The notes beneath the pieces are model-generated. The model had not been told where the DNA came from and made no database searches. It saw only the letters and a list, made by a program, of their open reading frames with translations. The position numbers and the translations under genes are program-made. 64,000 bases of DNA from Arbacia lixula (taxonomy: Eukaryota > Echinodermata > Echinoidea > Arbacioida > Arbaciidae): the NCBI GenBank assembly GCA_963669155.1, contig OZ022576.1, forward strand, positions 4,531,822-4,595,821. The letters run 5' to 3'. Every line of letters starts with the position of its first letter. Position 1 is the first letter of the stretch. Shown in pieces: positions 35,753 through 48,200 of the stretch.

Positions 35753-37286
35753 GTAAGTACGCTTTGTTTCTTTTTGAAATGACATTTATTTCCTGGAGAC
35801 CAATCTTGGCAGTATCATACGTTCGGGATAATGATGGTATGAGTCGAGATATAGTGACCGTAACCACAGGCTTCCCAGCCAAAGCGAGAGCTGATTGCGT
35901 GGTAGCTCGAGCTGATGTACGGTAGATGGATTGTGTGACATTGTGATCAATATCTGGCCATCATGTTTACTGCGTCCGTTCACTCTAACATCAAAGTCGT
36001 AAGTTGAAGTTTTGTCATTTATCTTGCAACTTGTATTTCGTACTTATCAGGAACAGATTGAGATTCAATTGAATCAAAAATTTAATTACATTTCATTTGT
36101 CTGCCTTTTAAACTAAGGTACATTTACATTTGTATTTTTGAACGATTATACTCAATTTTAAATACATAATGAAACAAGGTGTTTTACAGTACAGAGTGCA
36201 ACAATACATCAGAAAAATGGTACTTTAAAAATGAACAAGCGATAATTAGAGAAAGAAATGGAGAGAAGAGATGAAAAAGTCAGACTTTGGTGATCGCAAG
36301 GCCTTCTTAAGATCGTTCTCTCTTTACTCGCGAGGAAATGCTTGTACTTGCAGCCATGTATGGAAACACCCCATCCCACACTAATTCAGAATAACATCTC
36401 ACCACAAATGTAGATTACCACCTTCCCACACTCTTAACCATTAAGTGTCAATGAGGCCAACAAGCGGGAAGAAATAATTAATATCCGCACGTCATAATGG
36501 TCACCGATTTCATATTGCGTGTGTGTTGTATCTATATACAAACGTTCCAGCTTCATTTACGTATTAAACACGTAAAGTAACCACACGTTGACGCAATACG
36601 CCAACGATAACGTGTTGTTAGGCGGTTAATCAAGTTATTCCTTTAGCTTAATACACCTCCTCAATATCATATAAAATTAGCAGCGTTTGAATTTTGATAA
36701 AGTCATCGTATTTGTTGGAACACAGATATTTGAAAAGGCCCCTTATTTGTTACAGTAGGAACTTCATTTTTATCTTAATATCCATGTCATTCAGGAGTCC
36801 TTCAATGAGAAATACAACAGTAGATACGTGCTTTTCACAAATCAAGATTTCTTTTTAAATGGACAATAATTCAATAAATAAACATCATTGAATGTTAACC
36901 ATTATTCCTCTTATCAGGATCATCACTTTCATCTCACTTTCATTTTCGTTATCGTGTTTATTTGTACTTCAATCATACAAAAATAACATACGATGGGAAA
37001 TAAGGGAATTTCCTAGATACTGTTAGGATATCGTACATCCCTGCTCTCCTTTCTGCTCAATTCTGCACATTCTGCGCAGTTGGAATTGAAGATTGGACGG
37101 GGGTTCCCCCTTTGTTGGCCCATTTTTTTACTAAGACCCAGGGGGAATTATTTACTGTATCGTATGCGCCAATGTTGCATCTTTGTAACACCAGGGTATA
37201 CATTACACGTAAATTCTGTTTAGAGCAACAGTCTGTGTGCCAAACAAAGGGCTCATCAAACTTTATATATCCATGTATATACATAT

Positions 37287-37355
<69 letters not shown>

Positions 37356-40300
37356 AAGAGAGGGGGTGGGTAAGAGGCGATAAGCGAATCCACACAGTGG
37401 GTGTATAAGGACAACGTTTGTACAAGTCATGTAAAACAGAATAAACACTGTCTATATCAATAATAATGGCTAGCACAAGTTTTCGAAACTTTACCAGGTC
37501 TTTGAAGTATACACCCACGCGCTTCACTCCTCATTTTCAGTTTCATCTGTATTGTATGATGTATGGGTTTCTCCCGCAATGGTCCAGTTCAGTATGAGGA
37601 TGTGTGTTTCCCCGTTCAAATGCATTTCTCGTACACAAATTTAGCATGCACTTACTAAAGAAATAATCATAAGGGGATTTATGTCTCTCCTCCATTTCCG
37701 ACACGGTCATTTACTTACGATTGCTTTTTAAGAGTTTATTTGTTCCACACTTATAAGGGGAAAGTGTCGGGAGGTTAGAGGGTGTAAAAATGAAATGAAA
37801 ATATTTCCTAGCGTCTTCGGTGATCATGAGCCTGTAAACATAGAGAACATAGCAAAACTAACATGAATAATGAAATGACAAAAACAGAACGTATGGTTAT
37901 GAAAATATGCATCTGTATACTACCAACGTACCTGGGTGCAATCCACCTGTTTATTTCACATTTTATTTTATTTATTAGTTTATTTTATTTTGTTATATCT
38001 GTATTCTCATGTCATGTATGTGTATGTGTGTATACTGAATGTTCTCTTATACATACTAGTATGTGGAGGTATACCAATGCGTCTTATATTGAATATGTTA
38101 CACTGAGTTAGTTAACGTCAAAACTCTTTTAAGTTGTAGTATTAGCCCATATGTTATGTATTGCCATCCCCCCCCCCATATCCCTCCTCACCTCCCCCTC
38201 CGCCCCACCCCCCCCCGACTCTCTATCTCCCTCCCTCCCCTCCTCTGTCTGTCTCTATACATAGTCTCATTTTATCTTGCCCCAACCCCTCCTTTTCTCC
38301 CCCCTCTCTCTCTCCTTCCTTTTCTCTCTGTATATATACATAATCTCATTTTCTCTTGCCCCCCCCCCTCTTCCCTCCCCCTCCCCTCTCCCTCTCCCTT
38401 CTTTTCCTCCTCGACTCTGTCCCATCCTTTTATAATCATCTGTCTTTCTCATCCTTTTATAATCATTTGTCTTTCTCTATGTCTTTCCACCCTTCTCACT
38501 CTGTTTTTCCCCTCTTCCATCTATGCACTGCATACGCCCAGTTGCTGCCGAAGACTTGGAAAAGCTGACTATGATAGGCGTGGCTTTGGGCGGCACCGCC
38601 CTCTTACTGTGTCTCGTCTTGATCTTGGTTATCAGCAAAATGTACCGGCAGCTCTCCACACTGATGTGCATGCAGAACAGGTATAACCCTTCCCTTCTCA
38701 TTCTTCTCCTTATTCTCCTCCTCCACTTCCTGTCCCCTTAATCTTTTCTCCTTCTTGTTTGTTTTCTCCGTCTTATTTCTAGTTTATCTTTTCCTATTAC
38801 TATTACCATCATTACCAAAAGCAAAACACTATCTTCCTTCAACATTTCTTCATCTTCTTCTTCTTCTTCTTCTTCTTCTCCTTCACCTTCTTCTTCTTCT
38901 TCTTCTACTTCTTCTTCTTCTTCTTTTTTTCCTTCTTCTTCTTCTTCTTCTTCTTCTTCTTCTTCTTCTTCTTCTTCTTCTTCTTCTTCTTCTTCTTCTT
39001 CAGTCTTTTCCTTCTTAAATTCTCAATTTGCTGGGATCTTTCCTCTGTCTCTTCTTCTGAGCTTGTATCATTCGTTGTTTCTACTTTTATTTCTCTTCCG
39101 ACACCTACACGACCTACTCCTCTTTTCATTTTGCTTCGTTTTCCTACATTCCTCATGTGTCTTCTCTTCGACCACCTCGTCTTATTTTCTGTCTTTCTCT
39201 TGTTACTCTCCTTCTACATTTATAATATGTGTTCAATTTTGTTTCACATGTTCTTCTTCTTTTTGTCCCTTTCAACCGTTCTGTTCAATCTCTCCTTCCC
39301 TTTCACTGTGGATGCAGTAATGACTCCGAGAAGCCTCATCGCAGTATAACAGACAAAGAGAAACGTAAAGAAACTAAACATGAAGGTAGGAGCCTGCTCA
39401 TGTATATGATTTATGTTCAAGTGTTATTAATCAATGTTCAAGTATATATTCTAATGATTAATTATCCCACTTCTGTATTCATTGTGGTTTAACCGGCTGT
39501 TAAATTGGATTGAATCAGTTTAGGCCAATGGAGACTCCACGTCGGACTGTAAAAACGAAATCAATCATAAAGAAGACAATACAAGCTATACTATCATTTG
39601 TTATGGATTTCCAGGCTTATAATTATCCTCATCTTTGTAATAAGTAAATCATATTACATGTTTATACTATATCCTACATTCAAACTTTTTCAAATAAAAT
39701 CATGTTTAGTTGTAGAGCGAAAATCAATATGACTCAATATGACTTTCCGAATATTACTTTTGATGATACGCGACACTTTCCTTGACCCTCTATTCAGTTT
39801 CATTAAGATCTTAAGTAGCGGTATATATATGATGATATTGCAATTTATTGTCCAATTGGAAATTTCATTTTCACTGGTTTACATTGATACAAATAAAGAA
39901 TGTGACATCACACAAGGTACATATCAACAGAAGGACATATACAATTATACAAATTCTATATATATAAATATAGGAGGCTAGTTATATGGATTGTATATTT
40001 TGAGAGGGTAATTCTTAATCCCTCATTATATTGTCGTTTCCATTTTACACATGTTTGCAGGTGAGAGCACCAAAGCATCGACTCCTAATGACCCAACAGG
40101 ACGCCCTCCTGCGATGTGCATGCTCCCACTTACAAGCTATCAACATGATCATGGTGACCAAAGGGCATCGCAACCCGCGTCAGAATCCGACTCACTGGAG
40201 AGCGTTTCCAGTGAGTCTGATAACAAGGAGGAACCACTTCGCTCTCCAACAGTAGCCGAATTGAAGAACAGCTTAGCCCTGCCTCTGAAAAAGGTTTATA

Positions 40301-41286
40301 ACAGGAGTCAGACCCTAGACTATCGCGGAAAGTATCCAGTCTGTGCCAAGTCGGGGACGCTGAAAGACGGGCGACCGCGCGCTATGACCGGAAGTGCTCT
40401 GGTGTCTCCAGACAGGCCAGGAATGCAGGCATCCATGCTGGCCAACCAGTCTGAATCGGATTCCGTCCTGAGCACACCGGGATCGACCGGGTCGCTTTGT
40501 AAGAACCCCCAAGCGTATGTCGTCACAGAAATCGTAGACGCGAAGGATACCAAGAAGCGCCCGAGTGTCCGCCTCCGAGAGAGCCGTCCGAGGAAGCAGT
40601 TATCGATGTCTATTAAGAAGCAGCTGGAGCAGCCGGACCCGTTTTACTTCTCTCTTGAGTCTACTGGGCAGTCCTCAGGTGGCGAGTCTATGGAGCAGAC
40701 GACCACTCCAAGCCCCACGAAGAAGAAGGGTGTTTGCAAGATCGGGAAGCAGGTGTTTCCTACGGCTGGCCACGAGGAACAGAGTCCGCCCACACCAAGT
40801 GACATCTATGAGAACAACACTGTAAAAGGTTACAGTAGTATCAGTCAGGCAAAAGAAACGAAGTCCCACGAACCAGAGGTACAACACAAGATTGCGATGA
40901 AGCCGCCTTTAACCAAAGCTCGTCCGCCTTTGGTTAAGTCGTCGAGTGCCGCCGGTCTGCATCGCGGCGGCACGTGGTCGCCAAGAACTCTTGAAAGACA
41001 CCGCATGCTGCTGGGAGAAGCAGCGGAGAACAGCAACGGCCTCGGAGATAGGGCGCGCGCAGGGTCCCTCCGTGAGCACTTCCCTCGATCCATGTCGCCG
41101 TACGAGCTGGTGCAGATACCCTCCGTGACGTCAGTCCAGTCGGTCACGTGTGCGGAGGAGGTGGGCTGCTACTCGAGGATGATTCGACAACCAGATGGGA
41201 GAAGACGCGCCTCGTCCATCGGAGCTGCGGACATCTCGGGAGCACGAAGCGACAGGGCCTACAACAAACTTGCCGTCGGAATGTGA
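35749..41286 (+). CDS. Gene 2: single-pass protein with long Tyr/Ser-rich tail
   Basis: The model joins 35749-35752 (ATGG), 38542-38680, 39318-39385 and 40061-41286 into 478 residues. The N terminus before the membrane helix is only about nine residues, so the helix would act as a signal-anchor. The tail is about 430 residues with Tyr motifs YNRS, YVVT, YFSL, YENN (a Grb2-type YxNx), YELV, YSRM and YNKL. I do not recognise the family. It shares the exon plan of genes 1 and 3 and two tail motifs with gene 3. The last three exons are secure; the ATGG exon is inferred from context and phase. Another ATG at 38523 is in frame just before the membrane exon and could serve if transcription started there. 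Confidence 0.6.
37289..37360. repeat. GA array
   Basis: Over 30 GA units in the first intron of the gene 2 model. Confidence 0.95.
38542..38680 (+). CDS. Gene 2 transmembrane exon
   Basis: The exon begins after the acceptor CGCCCAG at the end of a 380-base CT-rich block and ends at AACAG|GTATAA. It reads AAEDLEKLTM, then a hydrophobic helix (IGVALGGTALLLCLVLILVI), then SKMYRQLSTLMCMQN. Entry phase is 1 and exit phase 2, as in genes 1 and 3. Charge distribution, acidic before and basic after, puts the tail in the cytoplasm. Confidence 0.82.
38848..39002. repeat. CTT triplet array
   Basis: CTT units with a few interruptions in the gene 2 intron after the membrane exon. Confidence 0.95.
39318..39385 (+). 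CDS. Gene 2 juxtamembrane exon
   Basis: The acceptor is GGATGCAG|T and the donor GAAG|GTAGGA. The only frame that fits both neighbours reads SNDSEKPHRSITDKEK followed by RKETKHE, a highly basic and polar stretch. Phase class is 2 to 1. A CTT-triplet array of about 150 bases fills much of the intron before it. Confidence 0.75.
39830..39910 (-). mobile_element. Retroposon 3' tail candidate, minus copy
   Basis: This is the reverse complement of the tail at 22980-23062 over about 70 bases, with a few differences. It lies in the gene 2 intron before the terminal exon. Confidence 0.55.
40061..41286 (+). CDS. Gene 2 terminal exon: cytoplasmic tail
   Basis: This 1226-nt exon follows acceptor TTTGCAG|GT, enters in phase 1 and encodes 407 residues ending in TGA at 41284-41286. 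It is rich in Ser, Pro, Arg and Lys and looks disordered. Notable pieces are SDSLESVSSESD, KVYNRSQTLDY, PDPFYFSLES, SDIYENNTVKGY, MSPYELVQI and the end RAYNKLAVGM. The Tyr sites resemble SH2-ligand or YxxPhi sorting motifs; function is inferred. Overlapping frames on both strands are shadows of this exon. Confidence 0.88.
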
Positions 41287-41690
41287 TTATAGTTTGATTG
41301 TCATCTTAATGCAAACAATGATTGTGATGAGCGTGAAATGCATTGGGATTGATACCCAGCGCTCGGTACTGTTTCATGAACTTTCGGACAATAGTTTGAG
41401 CGCTTGTGTACGGATCGATGAATGACCTCACTGAGAAGTGCAAAGCAGGGAGAGCATTTTTGCCCCACACAGTACCATCATGACGCCGCAAACCTCTGTG
41501 AGGCGTCTATGTGGGAGAGGTACTGGGTGCGATTGATCAGTACGAAACAATGTCAGAAATGTGTCAGAAACCATTTCCAAACCCGTTCTGCTTTTCCTAC
41601 TAGAGATTTTTATCTATGACTAAAACTGTAACCGTGAGCGGTAGCTGTTCGTCAACCTGGATGTTACAATAAGGCTATCAGATCCTACGT

Positions 41691-41739
41691 CACAGCCACA
41701 GTCACAGCCACAGTCACAGTCGCAGTCACAGTCACAGCA
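41691..41739. repeat. CACAGT/CACAGC hexamer array
   Basis: Eight imperfect hexamers about 400 bases past the gene 2 stop, probably in its 3' UTR. Confidence 0.85.
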
Positions 41740-42157
41740 GTGGCAATTTAAAACTCTCTTTTGTCTGTGGATATTGAGCAAAGGGAACACCAGCAGTACT
41801 TTGCACCAGTACTCGAGACTGTCCTGCAAATTATGAGAACTGTACAACTGTACTATTGACATTTATTTTTTACCATATTATGTTCTCATTTGTCACATTC
41901 CACTGCTGGAATTTGCTAAATCAAATGTTGTCACCACACATGCACCGTGATTATAGTTTGTGTATTATATCATCTCGCTTGTAATGGAGTACTGCATATA
42001 TGTTATATGAATGCCACTCATAAAATGTAAACTTGTACTTTTTTAAGCACTTATATCTCTCTGGGTATCGTTATACTTGAGCAGGCAGTTAAATCATGAG
42101 TCTTAAATTATTACACATAAATGATACTTTGTCGTCACTTTCAAATGAACTTAAGAT

Positions 42158-42163
42158 AATAAA
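42158..42163 (+). terminator. Gene 2 polyadenylation signal candidate
   Basis: An AATAAA lies about 870 bases after the stop codon of gene 2, in an AT-rich stretch with no other gene. Others may be used; no cleavage site can be seen. Confidence 0.35.
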
Positions 42164-43238
42164 TTGAGGCTGAGATTATCGAGTACTTGACTCTTTCATT
42201 AATCTCCAACATGTCTGATGTGATGTGAAACCATTTCAGAGTGAACAATGCATTAGCAACCCCCTTGGAAAAGTCAATAATCAGTGATAATGGAAGTGAT
42301 ATTATTTGTAGAAAGAAGGGGGTCATCAATCAAAAAGAAGAAGACGAGGAAGTAAGAGAAGGAGGAAGAGAGGAACATAAGAATGAGAAAAACAACCTAG
42401 GATGAGAAGGAGAGGAGAACAAGAAGGAGACAGAAAAGGAAGATAAGAATGTGTGGAGTGAAAGAAAACAAGATGATAAAGAAGAACTAGAGGAAGGAAA
42501 AGACAACACAGATTAGGCGAATGAGTAAAGAGATGCATTTTTGCTTACTTTAAGAAAGGGGGGTGCAACGAAATGAAGCAAGAGGAAGATGAAGGTGATG
42601 AACACCAGGAAGACTTGGGGATATGGTGAAAGTATCATAAATTTTCATTTGATGCACATAAAACAGAAACTCAAATTACCTCTCGGTGTTTATGGCAAGT
42701 ATGGGAGTCCATAGTGCTCCTATGTAGACATTGTAATCAAATCTAAATATCAAGACATACTTCAGAGCTTATCGAAAACTAATCTCTTGCGTGTTATTTC
42801 GCTCTGAAAACTCAGTCACTTGATATTCTTCAGTAAACCACATTTTCAAAGTGCAGGGTTCTATATCATGATTATGTTGTGGTAATTGATGACATGCAGG
42901 CAATTAATGAGCAGAACGGTAACAAACAAATTTGTCTTCCTTCAGCAATTACTCTCTCTTCGCCCATCATTCTACCGCCTCTACGCTCATATTTCTTCGT
43001 GTTTTCCTCTATCTGTCTCTGTATATCTGTCCCTACCATCATGATCATCCGTATATCTGTCTCCCTCCCTTCTCCGCACTCCCTTCCCTTCTCTCTTAGA
43101 ACTCTACTCCCCCCCCCCCCCCCTCTCTCTCTCCTCTAATATGCTCTGTGCACCCCACCCCCCTCCTCCCCTCCCCCGTGACTACCATTTCTATTAAACA
43201 CTAAGCTAATACAAACGCATATGCTTGAAATGACTGGT

Positions 43239-43244
43239 TTTATT
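43239..43244 (-). terminator. Gene 3 polyadenylation signal candidate
   Basis: TTTATT on the plus strand reads AATAAA on the minus strand, about 750 bases past the gene 3 stop. It leaves a gap of about 1.1 kb to the gene 2 signal, consistent with convergent 3' ends that do not overlap. Confidence 0.35.
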
Positions 43245-43989
43245 TACTAAATTTCACTAAGGTTTCAGTTGCAGAAGCTGTTCGCAGTATATTACGCAAT
43301 ACACATATATATATATATATTAATATATAATAGCTATTTGACAAATTTACAAATATACAAGGCAAAATATAAAATCAATATTCTAACCAAGAATCTATAA
43401 GCGATAGATCATATGTTACGATTCAGTTAAAAATCATCATAGGACGTTTAGGGCTTGTATGGTGATTATAAGGTGTCTCTTCCTTTTATCTCAGCAGCTC
43501 GCATTTCAGTTTCCATCGTTTGATGGAGGCTGTTATACTCTGACGTATATTCTTGTTTCTGTTTCCCTGCATACTCATACATAATACTGCAATTATATCC
43601 CGTCTACTATCATGTGACAGTGACGGTAGCAGAGAGCCTGGTAGCTGCTTGTCCAGCTTATTCTCTCCCGTATACTCAGTACTTACTTTCACTTTGAAAG
43701 TTTGGAGGTCATTTACACCGCACAAAGAGCATGTTTCTCGGAATACCAAAGAAGAAGATGACATCTCGTGCATACATGGCACTACCAGAACCCAATATTG
43801 GTCTATCGAAAAATGTCAGCCCGTCAGATGCTATATTGTGGTATATATGAATATAGCAGCGATCGTAATCTCAAAATGTATTGTATATTAAGTATCAACT
43901 TCGTATTAGGAGAAAATGGGTTTCCCTTTGCTGAATATACGATGTTATAATGCAGATGGTAATGTATGTGTGTATTAGTAAGACAACAC

Positions 43990-44825
43990 TCAAATTTTAA
44001 GAACATCAAGAGCAATTTTGTTGTAGGCATGTCGATCGTCACGTGGTTTGAAAGAATGTCTAGACCGGTCAAGTTTATCATAGCTCTCCTCTAAGGCATT
44101 GGCTGCAGTGTTGTGTCCTGACCCTTCCCAGTCGACCTTCAGGTTGTGCTCTCCCCTCTGCGCGACGTGGTCCTTTCGTGCAGGTCGGTCATCTATGTGG
44201 TTATACCGCTCCTCGCTCCGAGCTAGTTCCGTCTCCGGTATTGGACGGTTTGCAATGACGTCAGGGATATTCCGATCCGGCACTGCCGCTTTCGCCTGGA
44301 ACTTGTCTGGCTGATCGTCTAGCTTGAAGTAGTACGGGTCAACGTCGCGCGGGGGCCTGACGGGACTGTTCCGCCCACCACCGCCGCTGAGGGCGGGCTG
44401 CGGGTGGCTTCCTGCAGGAGGGTTGGGCCGCGTCCCGGTGATGTGTCCTCCGTGGTGGTGCGGTAGATGATACTCATGGTTGACGGCGTGGGTTATACAT
44501 GGTCGCGGGTGGTTCGGCTGAGCAGGTGGCTTGGTGTCTCCCTCAGGACGGGATTTGATCAGGCCCATGTATCCTGCGGAATTGCCACTGTCCGGAGAAG
44601 TAGGGACTATAAGCTTCCCATCGTTACCACTGCTGCCCGGATACGGCGCGGACTGCGCGTATGGAATGGCGTGCGGTACTCGGTTGGATTGCGGCGTTAC
44701 CCTGGTGACGTTGTGTGAAGGCCCGTCGTAGTGATGGTGTTGGGCGCTGGTGGCATTTCCCTGAGAAGGGCCACTGGCTGACATACAGCACGGATGGGTC
44801 GCATTGTCACACGTACACACGGCAC
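43990..44825 (-). CDS. Gene 3 exon 6: cytoplasmic tail
   Basis: The acceptor CCTTCAG|GT enters in phase 1. The exon encodes 277 residues ending in TGA at 43992-43990. It begins AVCTCDNATHPCCMSA, is rich in His, Pro, Gly and Asn, and holds Tyr motifs SAGYMGLI, DPYYFKLDD, RYNHID, ESYDKLD and HAYNKIALDV. DPYYFKL and AYNKIA match DPFYFSL and AYNKLA in the tail of gene 2. A TTTATT on the plus strand at 43239-43244 is an AATAAA on this strand about 750 bases past the stop. Confidence 0.85.
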
Positions 44826-45218
44826 CTGAAGGCAGACAAAATTAAACCCAGAACTATGATTGATAGGTCACAAGAAATTATGGAATAATCATCTTTTCAT
44901 AAATATATCTAGGTTGAGACATAATCTGAGGAAAATGATAATTTTTTACACGAAGAAGACGAAGTACATGATAATTAAAACTTGTACAAGCTACACGAAT
45001 CGACACCTATGTATATACATTTCCTCAAAATGTAGTCGTAGATACCATAACATAATCTAATATTATACAACGGTACATAAGTACCGTACTTAACACAACA
45101 GCCTCGCTAGTAGTATATCGTAATATATATGTTAGTATATCGCGCGAGTGTGTGCATCTGTGAGTGTACAATATGTATTGGGGGTATAAGTGGGTGTATG
45201 GGCATATATATGTGTGTG

Positions 45219-45251
<33 letters not shown>

Positions 45252-48200
45252 TTGTGTGTGTGCATGTGTGTGTGTTGTATGTGTGTGTTTTTGTGTGTAT
45301 GCGTGTGCGTGTGTGTGTGTTGTGTGTGTGTTTGTGTGTGTGTATATATATGTATATATATATTTATATATGTGTGTGTGTGTGTGTGTGTGCGTGTGTG
45401 TGTATGTGTGTTTGTGTGTGTGTGCATGTGTACGGGTGGGCCTACGTGTATAGACAGAGGAGACAGCGGGAGTGCTGATCCGAGGTTGATTTCACTTATT
45501 GTGCCTGTAACACAGACCTGTCAAGTCAAAGCTCCGACAACACGCGCGAGGAAGTGCCAATTAACTTGGGATTCAATTACGAACTAACTTATCTAACGAC
45601 ACATAATACTGACCGCAAAGCTACGTGTATGTTTAATCGCAGTTATGACACAAGTCGCGTTAAATGACAGTTCATTGTATCACAAACCGGCTGTCAAAAT
45701 CCTTGCATGTTAAAATAATTGCTGGAAATGTTCAATCGACTTTCTCAATTTTTCAATTTACAACCAGGAAAGATATAAGATGTAATATATTGTGTTTAAT
45801 TATAGAGGATGGACTATTACACCGCTTTGTGAAATGATAATTTGGAATGAAAATGATTCATATCTAAATCAGACTTTAGAGTAAAACGTGTTTGCTTTCT
45901 TATCTCACAAGGTGTAACTTCATCTGTCATATCCATCAGCAATATAAATAACGATGAAAAATGGTATTTCCGGTTGATTTCAAATCACGTACAGGCAACA
46001 ACATCGCAATGTCATTCAGCATTGTTCAGAGAATGAAGAGTGAGAGAAAATTTATTTATATTTCTCATCGAGAACGCCTTTAATAGCAGTGGGCTACTCA
46101 AATACTTGCTTATCTAATCATAGGAATGTAACTACGAGCGAGATTCATTCACCATAATCATTTCTGACAGATTAGCCATAACAACTCAGTTAAAAAAGGC
46201 GCATATTCCTTTGGCGATGATTCCTAAGCAGGTTTCATTCTACTCCTGGGTGTAAATACAATTAGTCATGGCTATGAATGATCAGATTACGTCATTCATT
46301 GTCACCAAGAACAAAGTGCAAGAGGGTGTCTCGTGTACCGCACTTTCTCGGGAGGTCTTGATTGAGTTGAGTTGGAAAGAGGTTCCACAAGACTGGTTTG
46401 AGATGTGGTTTCATGAGACATCGTGTTCATACAGGGTAGGGGCGGTTGGGGGGGGGCAGTCCTCGAGAGTTAGAGGGCAGGATGGGGGATGAGTAGGGGT
46501 GACGAAACACCCTGTTTTCAGTGATTACAAGTTATGTCACAAAACATCAAGTTTACGAAGCATATGGAGAAGAAGGAAAGTAACAAGAGGAACAAGCAAG
46601 GAATTGAAGAAAAGTGGAAGGGGAGAGAAGAAGAAGAAAGGGGGAAATAAAGTGGAGGAAGAAAGGGAAGAGGAACGTTCAAAACCCGCAAATTAAATTT
46701 GAAAGTACAAGTTATGTGTAATAAATGAACACATGTGGGTAGCGAAGACATACTGTCACAATTTTTTATTTCATTTGAATCACCCAGTCAGCTCCGGAGA
46801 TTGTTCGCCTTTATATAATTTGTATTATCGTTTTTCAAAAGACACCGCATAATGTTGGCCCCCTGGTAAAACATCAGAGAACAGTAAACCACATAACCGA
46901 TGTCGGGAATGATCTCCAGATTTTATGTAAAGCGCTTTTTGTATAGATTTATATAATCGTGTTGAAAACGGCGGCAAGAAATTGAAGAAAGGATTCATGC
47001 AAATCATTGGGAATGTTAAATTTAAAAACAGTCAATTAATCAAGCTAGAATGCGCAAACAAACCCTAGCTATTCCAAGGATGTACATGGTGTGTGAGGCT
47101 GATCTTGCACCATAAAATACATCTTTGCTAATTCTTAAGTCTCTACAATTCTTATTCTTGTCGTTCACGCTTCTTCGTGAGGGCCGAGGGGTATTGTTCC
47201 TTGTCTCTATCTTCAACCACTGAGTGTCTATACCCGTTTTATACCCATTTCCTCTTCTTTTCTCTCTTCTTGCTCTTTTCGCTGAAGTCTTTCCCCCGCT
47301 TCTCGTTTAGTTTGGCAGATGGCGAGTTTTGGTAGGTGAGGTAATGAGAGATATCCTGCTTCGTCAGATCACAAAACGGTATGATTCATGGGCGGCATGG
47401 CAAGTACTTCATACACAATATCATACACGATATGGATATTGAAGGGAGTTTGTTATCACAACATAATCTTTTGTCTGCACGACGATACATGTATTTTTGC
47501 GTACATATTGCTCTTAACATTGACTGATTGATTTGGTCGGTCCATGCATTGTCGAATTCGTGGGCATCTCAATATTTTGAAGAAGTATTAGGTAAGATAA
47601 ATCTTCGTTTCTCATAGATGAATGGTAATTCTCGAAACGTAAGGGAATATAGTGGCACGGCACATCGGCAAATGATGTAAAAGAAATTTGTTTCTATCAT
47701 TCACCTTGTTCTTATTTCCAAAGCCCAATCTCGGAAACACGACAACCTTATAGGAGAAATATGAGGGGCATACTCCTTGGTATGTCTAATCTTCGAGTGT
47801 GTATGGCGTGTATCATGGCAAGCCATTAGCGCTGGTTTTATCACGTGGGTGTGATCCTTGCAAGAACTTCCGCACAGGACGACGCGGTCTTTAGTCCATA
47901 ACGCACTCACCGGTCATCATAATCATATGCCCTTGATATTGACTATAAAGATGATACGTGACGCCATTGCACTGTCAACTGCGCATGCTCAATAGGCATA
48001 ATCGGGCCACAATGACAATATTAATCGCAGCCAATTAAAGTGACAGCGTCGTGACGTGAATGCGGAGGGTGGCACGTGAGTGGCCTTTGACGTCGATTTG
48101 TGCACGGGAGTTTAAATCAGTTACCCTTTGACCACTTGTATGAAAGCTAGTCATGGGGCTCTGTATTTTTCTCTTTTTTTTTTAGGGGGGGGGGAGATAC

